Source: Collybiopsis luxurians FD-317 M1 (Eukaryota > Basidiomycota > Agaricomycetes > Agaricales > Omphalotaceae). From it: a stretch of DNA of 64,000 nt. Shown piece after piece: positions 46,516-57,965 of this stretch (position 1 is the stretch's first letter; each line of letters starts with the position of its first letter). Location: NCBI GenBank assembly GCA_000827265.1, contig KN834832.1, forward strand, positions 144,169 to 208,168, read 5' to 3'. The notes under the pieces are model-generated. The model was not told where the DNA came from. It saw nothing but the letters and a program-made list of their open reading frames with translations, and did no database searches. Position numbers and translations under genes: made by a program.

Positions 46516-46675
46516 TACCAATATGGATGGAACATTCCACAAGTGTGGTGCTGTGAGGTATTGGGGACAAAGATCCATCCACGTACACAGGCCTCCGAAT
46601 ACCAATATAGATGGAACATTCTACAAGTGTGGCATTGGGGGGTATTGGGGATTAAGATCCATCCACGTACATAGA
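46516..46675. repeat. 84-bp tandem duplication in the lectin promoter, copy 4
   Basis: Units start at 46516 and 46600, with a few mismatches to those of copies 2 and 3. Confidence 0.85.
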
Positions 46676-47340
46676 TAACTGATTCCTCATCAAATGAACA
46701 TCAGAAAAGCGAGACAACAATGAAGAGCCATTGAAGGGGAGCCGATTAATTTGGCTGAAAGTACATCTGCAAGACCGGTAGTATTTCGAGGCTACAGACA
46801 GCTATACATAATTCTCATTATAGTAGGCAAGCCGGTCGTCTCGAACCGAATACTTACCTTGTCATCTTCCCAGTCCTCAGTCAGATATGTCGAGGGAATA
46901 ACTTGTGAGCAGGGCATCTTTCGTTTTGGGGTTTTGAAGGTATTTTGAAGGTCCAAGATGACAGAACAGCAGAGTTGCTAACAGAAAAGAAAAAAAAAAG
47001 GAAAATTTGAAAGCCTTCGCGTTCTAGTGCACCACTTACCCACACCTGTGGCAAATTCCGCAGTACCAGACACGCTCCGTTCACAAAACAGATGACCGTC
47101 CCGAGGTGGTATCCGAAAAGAAGTTGAACTTTGATTCGATGTGTTTACGTCTGGCCATCTAGAATACATGTTCATATTCGAACGTCCCGAAAATCCTGAT
47201 CCAAAAGGACAGAAATGAACTAACCGTGCCAGCTGCTCGAGCGGGGCTTTCGCTGTTCTTTATTACCTTTGGTGCCTCTTGCAGTTGCAGTAGCACAAAT
47301 CCAGAGGCCTGGTACTTAACCGAAACTGAGGTTCACTTTC

Positions 47341-48182
47341 ATGCTTCTGTATAGATAGATTGTGCCAGTCCTTTTGTCCAAAGTGAGTGGAGATTGAGTC
47401 GGAGGGGGCTCAGCCGTTCAGATTTGGTTTGGAAGAGAAGCTAAGCAGCCGCGCTACTGTACTGTGGAGAGCCAGCGCTTTCGATATTTTGCGTTGACTA
47501 GCTCCAGGCAGTAACGTTGTGCACGTGTGGCAATCTTCCCCTGCCATTCAGTTCCCACAACAGCTGAAGGGTTTTGCTTTCAGGTTCTGGACCGTTCACT
47601 TACCTATCATTGACACGAGTAGTGAGTAAGTTAATGAACCCAACTTGGCGAAGCAACTTAATTTTAAAAGAAACATTCACACTCCAAATTCAGTGATTCA
47701 TCCATTCATTCTCCGAGTCTTATTTTTTTGTGAGGGCATGTAAATAGGCAAGTGAGTAAGTAAGTAAGTAAAGCAAAAGAGAAAGAGATAGAGAAAAAGG
47801 CATAGGAAATAAAGTTAAAAGAAAAACCCCAACAGTCGGAACGAAACAAAAAGAAACAGAAATCAGGAGAAGCGTACTTGAAAAGAGTACGTAGGGAAAA
47901 CAAAATAAAATAAAGTAAAAAAAAAAAAGAGAGGGAGGTCAACGTACGTATGTGGTGTTTATATACATTGATGAAATGTTGAAGAACGAATAAAAAAAAA
48001 AAAAGAGAAAGATCCTATCCTTGAGAAGAAAAAGAAAAAAGATTGCCAATACCACAACAATGCATCACACCAGCCACTTTGATCCTTGATTTCATTCACA
48101 GACCTCGTTTCGTTTCGTTTCGGAGGGAGGAGGGGAGGGACCTATACCACGCACTTGGGAGGGAGGAAACACGAATACGTCC
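47341..48182. other. 3' flank of the FHA gene and intergenic
   Basis: The purine-rich stretch 47690-48060 is the FHA gene's downstream region, and its duplicate lies at 42560-42850. No coding sequence is recognised. Confidence 0.4.
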
Positions 48183-51025
48183 TTAAACACTATCCGGTTT
48201 AACCCTCCACACCACCGCAGCCGCCGCGACACTCAACACCAACACTCCAAATGCCGTCTGCATACTAATTCCTCCATTGATTTGGGGTCCGATCTGTTGG
48301 AGCAAGAGGAGAAGGGAGGTTATGAGGAACACAAACACAAACGATATACGAGAGACACTTACCGCATCACCAGAAGAGGAAGATTTAACCAGCTCTCCTC
48401 CTCCTCCTCCTGCGGCTGCCGAGAACGGATCATCATCATCCCCCTCTTCTCGCTTCAACCCATACGAGGACGACGACAACGAGGAGGAGAACTGTATTCC
48501 ATCCTTTTTCTTGCTATACGAATTCAACCCGGCCGGTTCCCGACTCTTATTCTTCGCATCGGTGTCATCGACCATCGCCGTCGCCATAGTCGTAGTCGTA
48601 GCGGCACCAGTAGGATCGGTACCAGCAGCACCAGCACCACCACCGCCTTTCATCAACTCAACAACCTTCTCCCCCATCTTATCCAACAACCCATTCCCAT
48701 TGCCATGTCCACGTCCATGCCCAAGCCCAAGCCCATCCTCAGACGAAGCCAACGTCGCCTCTGTGTCATCCGTATCAGCCCCCCTAGACGAATTCGGACT
48801 CGCACTCCGCCTTCTCCTACCCCTCCCCCTAGACGACCCTCTCCCAGAAGACGAATCCGAGGACGACCCCGACGAATGCGAATGCGAAGACGCAGACCGC
48901 TGTTTCTGTTTCCTCCTCGGACTAGACCGCGTCGAATTCGAAGAAAGACTGGTCGGACTCGGGGGCGTGACTAGCCCGTGTCCGTGTCCATGCCCGTTTC
49001 CGAGTCCTCCCCCGAGCGTAGCCCCCGCAACGCCGTTAGCTAAAAAAGGCAACACCCTCTCCATCCTCTCCAGCCCGTCATCCATCCTCCTTGCTTTCCC
49101 CTCCCACTCCTCCCTCGCTTTGGAAAGCCTCTGCCTCTCCTGCGCCCACTCTTCTTGGACAGAAGACCACTGCCCCTCGACGGACTTTTTCCATTCGGTT
49201 AGGAGCGTCGTCAGTGAGGCATTGGGGGCGGGGGCGTCGGATTCAGATTCAAATTCAACTTTTTTAACCCTCTCCTCCATCGCCCGATCCCTCTCCTCCT
49301 CCTTACGCACCCTCCGCTCCTCCTCCTCCTCCTGCCTCTGCCTAACCAACCCCTCCAACGCCTCAACCTTCCTCTCCAACATCCCAATCGAACTCTGCGC
49401 ACTCGTATGCTGAGCCTGCAGCGTGCTCGACAGCGCAAGGGCAGACTCGAGCTGGGCAGAGAGGGAGGTGAGCTGGGTCGTGAGGTCGTTTAGGAGGGTG
49501 GTGTTACTTGAGAGGGAGGAGGATGGAGAAGAAGGATGGGAGGGGGAGAGAGGCCCTTTGGACCTGCTCATACCGAGATTGCTGGGTTCAGGAGTCCTCG
49601 GTCGACCGAGGACCTCTTGCGGATGATCCCCACCTTCGACGTCGGCATCTGAGGAACCCCGCTCTTGATTCGATTCAGTTATAATCTCTTCATCCTCTTC
49701 TTCTACCCTCTCCAACTCGTGCGGAACGGCAGTAGCGACACTCCGCGCATCGTCATCGTCATCCGAGATGTCATTGTCAAACTCGTCGTCGATAGGCTCC
49801 TCGTCTTCGTCCACGTCGAAACCGCCTTTGGGTGTAGGGGCGGGGGGGATGTCGATGGTGGTAGTGGAGGAGGAGGAAGATTGACGTTGGACGGCGTCCA
49901 TCATGTCGCGGAGGAGACGGACTTCGTGACGGATGGCGTCTTGTTCTTTGAGAGCTTCTTCGAGGACGCGGATCTTGTCTACGTGTTGGGAGAGGGAAGC
50001 TTGGGTGTCTTTGAGTTGGGATTGGAGATCTGTGAGGAGGGTAGAGGGGGTATTGGAGGATTCAGAGGGAGGGTCTGCGGGTGGAGCTGGAGCGGGGGGA
50101 GGGGGAGGAGATGTCGGAGGAGCGCGTACGGGGGGTAGGTTGTGTGAAAACGAAGCGGGAGGTAGATTGCTGCCACCCAATGTATCGTGAATATCGTTCA
50201 TGGCGTTTGTGAGGGTATGTAGTTCTGCACCGGTCTCTCTGGATTTTTGGAGTTCGCCTTGGAGACGACTGAGGATGTGGTCGAAGGTGAGACCGGATTT
50301 ACCTGGGGGACGCATGCTTGCGCCCATACCACCCATACCGGAGATACCCTGTTGGGAGATTTGTGGTCGTCTCGGGGGTTGTTGATTGGAAAAGTTGAAG
50401 GAGGAGGAGCCGTTGACGGGGCCTGTAGGGGAGGAGAGAGTGGGTGAAGGACCTCCTCCGGGACCGGCAGGACCAGGACCAGGACCACCACCTGCGCCTG
50501 GACCAAACTGCTGCATATGCTGTATGGAATGCTGTTCTGCGCGAGCAGCCATTTGGACGTCGGCTTCTGAAAAGATGCATACGACGCGAGCAGCAACTTT
50601 GTGGTGGACAATGGTTTTGTTGTCTTCGCCTACAATGTCGATACCGAATTCTACAATATCGTCTGATTTTAGTTCGAATGGGTCGGATTCGAGGCTTTCT
50701 GGGGACAGTCGTTCGCCGTTTATAAAAGTTCCGTTGGAGGATTTCACGTCTTTGATGAATATCTGGAAACCATAAGACTAAGAATGGCTAGAGAAAAGGT
50801 TCTTACCTTTCCACCTTCTTCCCAAACCTCTGCATGCTGTCTACTCAAAACTTTTGAATCGAAATATCCATTTCGTTCACCAGGCGTCGTCTTTGCGTTT
50901 GTTTGTCGTCCAATTTTAACATGTTGGTTGTGTAGCAGTGAAATGTGTTTTGGAATGAAAGAGTCGTTGAGTGGGTAAAGATATAATGCGGGGAAGGGCG
51001 AAGGGAAGGGCGTTGGACCAGGCAT
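48183..51025 (-). CDS. tail-anchored FHA-domain protein, SLMAP/HAM-4/PRO45-like (STRIPAK)
   Basis: Three exons (51025-50807, 50762-48363, 48293-48183) give about 909 aa. The FHA domain spans residues about 15-125: KIGRQTNAKTTPGERNGYF, SRQHAEVW, then SSNGTFING after the first intron. GR, SxxH and NG phosphothreonine-binding elements are present. Next come Pro-rich linkers, coiled coils (about residues 245-300 and 430-560), acidic, Ser/Arg and Gly-rich stretches, and a C-terminal hydrophobic tail (TAFGVLVLSVAAAAVVW) followed by RVKPDSV. FHA plus coiled coils plus a C-terminal anchor is the layout of SLMAP and fungal HAM-4/PRO45, STRIPAK-complex subunits needed for hyphal fusion and fruiting. 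The family call is by layout only. The last intron (48294-48362) is 69 bp with no stop, so retention is possible. The next upstream in-frame start is a TTG, so the ATG at 51025 was chosen. Confidence 0.8.
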
Positions 51026-51605
51026 AGCGAGTCGGAGTGGTGACGGAACAGGCAAAGACGGGTGTGTGACTTGGGTTATTGTGGCGTGGGAGGAATACCA
51101 GTCGCACGGACCGGGAAGTGAGCCGCCCGGTTAGCCGCCCGCGAATCCGTATCTTATATTTATTCAACGATGTGCATGAAACGTCTGGTCATAGTGAACG
51201 GTAAGCTGGTCGATTAGTACTTACAATATTACAGTTCTGTATTGGAAGAGTTTATCAACTCCACTTTGGCAAGCAGACCCTGAGCAGACACAAAGCCTCG
51301 TTTCGGTTCAACTGCTATTATATATTACTTCACACATACAGCCGATCATCAGTGTGTATCGTGGTCTGCTTACAGGAGACTATTACTCACAGGAACTTCC
51401 CGCTCAAGTAGGCACCCTTTCCGCCCTGCATTGAATCACGCAGTCACCTACATCGCCTTCCTTTCCGTCTCCCGCCCACCTACATCTATTTGTTCTTATA
51501 AATCTGCGCAGCGTGTAGCTCACCTGTGCAACCAGGATTTAACATCATATTTGTTCTCAATACATATCTCCCTAGTAGTAGCTGTTGCCCGTATCTTATC
51601 TTTAC
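51026..51605. other. FHA gene 5' flank plus a relic of the coiled-coil gene family
   Basis: The region 51026-51130 is the FHA promoter, of which copies recur near 55450 and 60600. Positions 51170-51300 look like a relic start of a coiled-coil family gene: ATG at 51170, a gtaagc donor near 51211, and an exon-2 start at 51235 that resembles 61183-61240. The remainder is non-coding. Confidence 0.4.
51170..51300 (+). pseudogene. relic 5' end of a coiled-coil family gene
   Basis: The sequence catattacag-tcctgtattgagag of the gene at 61098 has a counterpart here (aatattacag-ttctgtattggaag), followed by a similar tctactttggta/tccactttggca stretch. Only the first exon, intron and about 50 bp of exon 2 remain. 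Confidence 0.45.
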
Positions 51606-52725
51606 ATGGTTGGGGTATCTAATCACAATGAAGGGTACGTATCTTATAGCGTTTCATTGTTTACTCGAGTATCGATATATGTACAGTAGCTTTGCTCCGC
51701 AGCAAGAAGACATCCATGCACTAAAATCTGATTCAGCCCCAGAGGAATCAGCCACCGTCACCCAACGAGGTCCATCTACCCAATACTGCTGCCAACGCAC
51801 TCCGAAACCTCCCCTCGCGACCTCCTCCATCTCCTCATTAATCGCGAATACGAATCCTCTCAATCCCGTAAAGCCGTCCAATCCACCTAAGGCCGCGCAA
51901 AGAGAGCCGATAGAAAACTCACCGAGTATAACGAGATTTCAGTCCTTAAATGAGGACCAGGTGATGGCGGAGAGGAAGCTCGAAGGGGAGTTGACATCAT
52001 ATAAGACTCAATACGATTTGGCGCTAAAAGAGATCAAAACGTCGCGGGAAGAGGTTATGGCGTTGCAGGCCCATGTACAGAGAACCAGGCTAGATCCAAC
52101 GAAGAGCTGGAGGTATGGAAAGCGAGGAGCCCCTCTCCCGGGCTTGTTGTACAGATATACAAAAACGAAATACTTTCTCACGCTTGCTGGACACAACCCA
52201 TATCACCCTACAACTTGATTCCAGCTGCAAAGAGTGAAGATGGACCTTTCACTCTGCCGTCTCCGCATGAGTTGGCAGAGTTTCCATCATCCCTGCAGGT
52301 TAGGCTTAATACTTATCCCTCCACCGTCTCCAAATAGGCTAGCAGAGCATCCGCCAACCCCACAGCCTGATCGGATACATCTCCAAAAAGCAAACCAAGA
52401 GCCGCAGAGCCATGGTATAATCCGCAGGGGGAGGTCGAGTTGACGGTCATACTTCTGCCCAAGAATGGAGTTGGTATTGAGTCATTGCATGATACAGACC
52501 CTCAGTATCAGGCAAAGGAGAGTCGAGGAAGAGGCCAGGAAGGAGGAGTAGAATTCTTTCCATTGGAAAGAGTCGCGTCGAATTCATCCGACGATCCAAT
52601 GGGGTCTGAATACACGGAATTCAATCCAGGTATGTATATTGATCCGTTCTATGTGAAGATACAGACCAGGCAAAGGCAGAGTCAAAGGGGAGTCAAGAAA
52701 GAGGCCAAGAAGGAGGAATAAAATT
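51606..52725 (+). pseudogene. coiled-coil family member, frameshifted and truncated
   Basis: The layout is that of its neighbours: a tiny exon 1 (MVGVSNHNE), an intron ending at 51689, then exon 2 with HALKSDSAPEES and TQRGPSTQY. Just after this the frame slips, and residues PPLATSSISSLIANTNP correspond to a wrong frame of the paralogues. A second slip restores the family frame at RFQSLNEDQVMAERKLEGEL. After the coiled coil a large deletion and stop (52216-52218) follow. The downstream scraps SEDGPFTLPSPHELAEFP and GEVELTVILLPKNGVGIES are family C-terminal motifs in disconnected frames. Probably dead, though the two slips leave a long open frame. Confidence 0.7.
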
Positions 52726-53262
52726 GTCTCCATTGGAAAGAGTAAGAGTTGTGTCAAATTCATTCGACGTTTCAACGGGGTCTCAGTACACGGAATTCAC
52801 TCCAGAAATGTATGTTGATCCAGCATACTATTTTACGAAGGATCCTCAAAATCGGGCAATGGCAGAGTCAAGGTAGAGTCAAGGAAGAGTGTAATGAATA
52901 AATTTAAAAGGTACCTGACTACCGGGGTATGTAGGTATGTAAAAAAGTATATTTAAATATATGGAATAGAGCTTTGCTGTAGAATATTTATCCCTTGCTT
53001 TGTGAATATCGTTCATGGCGTTATAACGCTCACTTCGAATTCAAAGGAGAACTGCGGCTTGCATGAGTAGTGCGGTTCAATTCGGTCCGTCAACCTGCCG
53101 TTTTGCCGAAGAACCTGCCCCAGTTACCACACCTATAAACACGTTCGCGGTTCAGAGCGCATGTATCCCACCTGTGCCAACCAGGATTTGACATTATCCT
53201 TTGACTCTCGCCTATCATCCATCTCCTCTAGCTGTATCCTATCTTTACTGTGATGATCCACG
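52726..53262. other. intergenic between coiled-coil family members
   Basis: Contains a repeat of the preceding gene end (52720-52870 repeats 52590-52720 in part). A block at about 53155-53262 is shared with the 5' flanks of the other array members (ccaggatttgacat ... atctttactg). Confidence 0.45.
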
Positions 53263-54935
53263 ATGGTGACTGATAATAGTGAAATGTAAATGTCTTACTA
53301 CATTTCAGTTTTTACTCATCATTTGTGTACAGTCTTTCTACTCTGGCTCTACAGCACGAAGATATCGATTCAACAGAATCTGATTCAGAATCAGAGGGAC
53401 TAGTTGCCGTCCTCCAACGAGGCCCATCCTCTACATACCGCCGCCAACGCGAATCTGCCTACTCCACCACCTCCCACCGCGACCTCCTCCACCTCCTCAT
53501 CAACCGCGAATACGAATCCTCCAAACTCCGCCATGTCCTCCAATCCACCCAACGCCGCGCAAAGAGAGCCGAGAGAAAACTCGCTGTGTTTCGTAAGAAC
53601 TTTCAGTCTCTGAATGTTGGCAAGGCGAGAGCGGAGAGGAAGTTGGATACGCTGGAAGAGGTGCTGGAGATGTATAAGATTCAATACGACTTGGCGATTA
53701 TAAAGATGGGGAAGGAGGTCTCGCAGGCCAAGGTAAAAAAGGCTAAGTGGGATGCGACGGTGGCTAGGGAGGAGCTGGAGGCATGGAAAGTGGGGGAGGG
53801 GAGGAGCTGGCTGGGGATGACTAAGGAGCATTCGCTGCTGAACAGGGAGGAGAACCGGTCAATGTCCCATAGGACCCATCCTCCCGCGAACAATGATCCG
53901 GTTGTTCATCCTCCGAAATCCGCTTTGTTTAAGAAAACTGTACGTTTTTCTTTACCCCGCCCCTCTTCACCATTTTCAGGTCCTACTATGCCCACCCCTG
54001 CTGTACAAACATATGCTACCAAAATACTCCCAGCCGATCAAGTCAAAATCGATGATGGACGCTCCGAACTTGACAGTGAAGCGTTGAGTACAGCTGGGGA
54101 TATATTGTGGAGTACGTCAATTACTGGGGAAGAAGGAGAAGAATTGAGTGCAGTTGGGGACGCGTTTTCGAGTGAGTCGACTACCGGGGGAGGTGGCGGA
54201 GAGTATTTCAAAGCGTCGAGTACCGTTGGGAGTGAGTTGATTTCTCCCAAAAGTACGATTGGGGATATAATTTTGAGTGAGTTGCAAATGTACGGCATTA
54301 AAGTACCCACGGCTGAACAAGTTAAACTTGATAATCAGCCACCGGAATGGTCAACTGCGAAAATACTACCACCCCAAGTTGCTCCTCTCTGCTCGCAAGC
54401 TCAGCCTCCACTACCGATACAAAGCACCCCATTCCAACGCACTCCATGCCTTAGACTACCCGACAATTTCATCTCAGCTACAAAGAGCGACGATGGACAT
54501 ATCCCTCTGCCGCCTCCACCTAGGTTGGCAGAGTATCCACAGCCTAGTGTTGGGATGACCCTATCTCCACAGCCACTACAGTCACAGCAGGGGATAGGGG
54601 ATAGGGAACGCAAAGAATATTCATCTGCGAAAGGAAAAGCGAGAGCTACGGAGCTGTGGTATATCCAGCAGGGGGAGGTCAATCCGAGGGAGAGAATAGT
54701 CATATCTCTACCCAAACATGGAGTTGGGGTTGGGTCGCCGAATATACCTTTGTGGTCTCAATCCAAACCAAGAGAAGGAGGGGGTAGCAGCAGACACTCC
54801 CGCTCATACCCTATTGATCCGATTGCTGAGAGGATGCGGAATGCATGGAGCAACGATTCTAAGCCGCTGGGTACTATTTGGAATATATTTACGAGTCAGC
54901 AGTGCGGGGGGAGGGCGATGAAGGGTATCAGTTGA
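53263..54935 (+). CDS. tandem coiled-coil/Pro-Ser-rich protein, member A (unknown family)
   Basis: Two exons: 53263-53285 and 53333-54935; about 541 aa. Exon 1 codes for only MVTDNSE plus two bases. Exon 2 then has an acidic Ser stretch (DSTESDSESEG), a basic RGPSSTYRRQRES, LLHLLINREYESS, and a coiled coil at about residues 70-165. Next come Pro-rich segments, a region bounded by LPADQVKIDD and TAEQVKLDN that holds three to four copies of a degenerate STAGD...TGGGGGEY repeat, and KSEDGHIPLPPPPRLAEYP. The conserved end includes QQGEVNPRERIVISLPKHG and GTIWNIF. There is no signal peptide, membrane span or known domain. The arrangement is shared by all members, and an intact 1.6-kb frame argues for expression. 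Likely a cytoplasmic or nuclear scaffold; function unknown. Confidence 0.8.
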
Positions 54936-55361
54936 GTAGGCATGATACTGGTACTTGATCTGGAAGGCAGAAAATCTATTTAATTAGTTAGTGTACGAGA
55001 TTATATACTATGAGCATAGAATAGTGTAGGCTCTCCGCTCTCATCCACAGCTCCCAGTGCCGCACTTGCGTACTCCATGTCCTTTTCGTCTCCTGCCCAC
55101 CTACACCATTTGGTTCAGAACCGCTCATTCCAAGTTTGGAAAACCGCGCGTGTCCCACCCGCGTCACCCATCTCTTCCATTCTTGATACAGATTGTCCTA
55201 GCGTATCGACCTATTTGTTGGATGAGGTTACAACAGAGTAGATAGAAGAACTTGTATTTTTGCTATGTACTTACAGGCTTTTACAGGCAGCCCGTCATTG
55301 TCATTGACAGTGACAGCGAGCTTGACATCAACCTATTTTATCTTTATTGCTATGATCAACG
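54936..55361. other. intergenic, array spacer
   Basis: 3' flank of member A, followed by a degenerate copy of the family 5' flank. No gene. Confidence 0.4.
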
Positions 55362-55399
55362 ATGGCTGGGGTGTACGAATCGTCTGAGGATAGTAATGG
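55362..55399 (+). pseudogene. orphan first exon of a coiled-coil family gene
   Basis: ATG-led 38-nt exon coding MAGVYESSEDSN plus two bases, ending at a perfect GTAAGT. It has the same length and nearly the same sequence as exon 1 of the gene at 61098 (MAGVYEPSDDSEA). The expected exon 2 is missing. After the next cag (about 55452) comes a piece resembling the FHA gene's promoter (aggcaaagacgggtgtgtg, as at 51049). Confidence 0.65.
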
Positions 55400-55785
55400 G
55401 TAAGTGACTTGTTGCATTTTGGTTTCAAAATTCACTTATTCTATGCGTACAGAGGCAAAGACGGGTGTGTGTGGCGTGGGAGTAATACGACTGGCACAGT
55501 TTAATTTTAAGCGACAAGCACGGGAAGTGTGCCTTCCATTGAGGCGCCTATCTCTACATTGCTACGTTGAACAGCTCGTCATGATCAACAGCTCGTGTAT
55601 ATCAGTACTTTGTGTCTTTTTTGTCTCTCGACCGTCCACACCTAAACTCAGTGTTCGGTTCAGCACCGTTCATTCCAGGCTTGAAAAATCGCGCGCACTG
55701 TCCATCTCCGAGTCTTCTACTCTTGATAAAGATTTCCCTAGCCAGATCGGCCTAAGTATCTTGTCTTTCATTGTTATAATCAACG
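55400..55785. other. array spacer with an FHA 5'-flank fragment
   Basis: Positions 55450-55540 repeat the FHA gene upstream region (about 51049-51130, including the agccgcc/aagcgac and ccgggaagtg stretch). The rest is the family 5' flank leading to member B. Confidence 0.5.
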
Positions 55786-57627
55786 ATGGCTACCGATGGT
55801 GGTGATCATAAAAGGTGAGTGTCTTGTTGCTTTTTTGATTTTCACTTATCATTTGTGTACAGTCCTTCTATTTTGGCTCGGCAACAAGATAGCGATTCAC
55901 TAGACTCTGATTCGGAACCAGAGGGACCAGACATCTACACTGATGCTGGTGCAACTTCACCTGCCACCACCCAACGGGGCCCATCCTCCCGATACCGCCG
56001 CCGACGCGAATATGTCTACTCCGAGACCTCCCCCCCAGACCTCCTCCGTCTCCTCATTGACCGCGAATACGAATTATCCAACCTCCGTAAGGCCCTCGAA
56101 TCCACACAGCGTCGCGCAGAGGAAGCCGAGAGACAACTCGCTGTGTACAGTGAGAGATTTCAGTCTCTGAATGAGGATAGGGTGACGGAGAAAAAGTTGC
56201 ATATGCTGGAAGAAGAGTTGACGATGTATAAGATTCGATATGAGCTGGCGCAGAAGGAGATTGAGATGTGGAAAGTGAGGGACGAAGGAAGGAGGACGGA
56301 GCTTGAGGTGGGGTTGAACAGGGCGAGGGAAGACTTTGAGATGGTTGCGGCGGATCTGTCACAGTCAGAGTATCAAGAGACTGTGAATAAAGAGCAGCCG
56401 CTGGTGAAGAGGGAGGAGGACGAGGCAATGTCCTATAGGGTGTATCCCCTTCCGAGAACACTCTTCCCATTTTTAGAGGTTCCGGTTGTTCCTCCTCCTG
56501 GATCCATCTTACAACGAAAATCCGCCCTGCGTAGGGAGCCTGCTAAGCGTATACGCCGCCCCTCCACGCCATATTCAAGACCCACTTTGTCCACTCCTGC
56601 CCTACAAATGTATGATGTGGAAATACCCCCAGCCGATCAAGTCGAAATTGATGATAAGCCCTCGGAGCCTGATTGTGAAGCGTCGAGTACAGCTGGGGAT
56701 ACGGCGTCGATTACCGGGGGAGGGGGAGAGAATCCCAGAGCATTGAGTGGAGTTCTTTCAGGTGAGTTGACTGCTGGGGTAGGTGGCGGAGAGCATTCCA
56801 GAGCGTCGAGTACGGTTGGGACAGAGTCGATCACTGAGGGAGGTGGAGAAGAGCAGCACAAAAGTACAATTGGGGATATTATTTGGAGTGAGATCCAAGC
56901 ATACGCTATCGGAGTACCCCCAGCTGAACAAGTCAAATCTGATAGTCAGCCACCGGAACCTGTTGGGACACAACACACCCCAGTCCCTGGACTGTCTAAT
57001 TACATTATCTCAGTTGTGGAGAGTGAAGATGGACATGTCGTTCTGCCACCTCCATATGAGTTGGCAGAGCATCCTCTGTACTTTCAGCCTAGGATTACCC
57101 TTCTGCCGCCACAACATAGGTTAGCAGAGTATCCTCTGTCTCCTCAGCCTAGAGACTTTGGTCTGCTGTATCCGCCATCCCCGCACCCTAGCTTTGGGAT
57201 GACCCTACCTCCACAGCCATCACAGTCACAGCAGGGGGTAGGAGATAGGGACAGAACAGAATATACATTTCCGAAAGGAAAAGTGAGAGCTATGGAGCTG
57301 TGGGATAATCAGCAGGGAGAGGTGGATCTGAGGGAGAGAGTGGTCATACCTTTACCTGATAATGGAGTAGGGGTTGGGTCAATGGATTTGCCTTCGCGGT
57401 CTCAATCCAGAGCAGGAAAAGGAAGGGATAGCAGGAGACATGCCCGCACATATGCTATCACTCCGACTGAGGCAGTATTGGATGCGGGGGGTGTTCCGAT
57501 TCAATTGCCCAATGATTCTAAGGCGCAGAAATTGGGTGGATGGGGTACAATTAGGAATGTGTTTATGAATAAGAGGACTGGAGCGGGAGGAGGGAAGGAA
57601 CTGAGTAGGAATGAGAATATTAATTGA
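55786..57627 (+). CDS. tandem coiled-coil/Pro-Ser-rich protein, member B (unknown family)
   Basis: Two exons (55786-55814, 55863-57627) give about 597 aa, the longest undivided member. It starts MATDGGDHK, then DSDSLDSDSEPEGPD, RGPSSRYRRRREY, LLRLLIDREYELSNLRKAL and a coiled coil (about residues 85-185). Further on are YPLPRTLFPF, IPPADQVEIDD, a run of TAGD/TVGT...GGGGE repeats, and VPPAEQVKSDSQPPEP. The block hEDGHxxLPPPxxLAEhP is expanded to three LAEYP/LAEHP units, where other members have one. The C-terminal block is WDNQQGEVDLRERVVIPLP and GTIRNVF. Intact. Function unknown. The family's charged N-terminus and heptad-rich centre suggest self-association. Confidence 0.82.
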
Positions 57628-57965
57628 TCGGCTTCACACTGGATCTATTACTTGATCTGCAAAACAGGAAACTTGTCTAATAGTTAATGTAGGGTATATT
57701 TGAGAATGTAAAATATAAATACATCGTTTCATCCAAATCAAAGTTGTATACATTGAACTTTCTTTCTATGCAGGAGGAACTACTAGTCGCACGGTTTAAC
57801 GGGCCGGGAAGCGCCTAACGTGCCGCCCAATGTCCTTCACATCTATATTCAGCGCTCGGTTCTGAACCGCTCCTTCCAGGCTTGGAAACGGATTTAACAC
57901 AATCCTTTGACTCTCGTACATCAGATTTCCCTAGCTGTATCTTATCTTTATTGTTATGATCAACA
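57628..57965. other. intergenic, array spacer
   Basis: 3' flank of member B and the conserved 5' flank of member C (gactctcgtacatcagatttcc ... atctttattg). The FHA-promoter-like motif cgggccgggaagcgcc occurs near 57800. Confidence 0.4.

Larger units (their letters stand above)
45780..47340. repeat. lectin segmental duplication, unit 3
   Basis: The third direct copy. The gene body and 3' flank are closer to the 18181 lectin, while the promoter and 5' flank are closer to units 1 and 2. This mosaic pattern suggests conversion. Confidence 0.7.

Noticed and set aside
48277..49413. 378-aa plus-strand Ser/Pro-rich frame
   Set aside because: Antisense to the low-complexity half of the FHA gene. Its composition follows from Ser/Gly/Glu-rich codons on the true strand.
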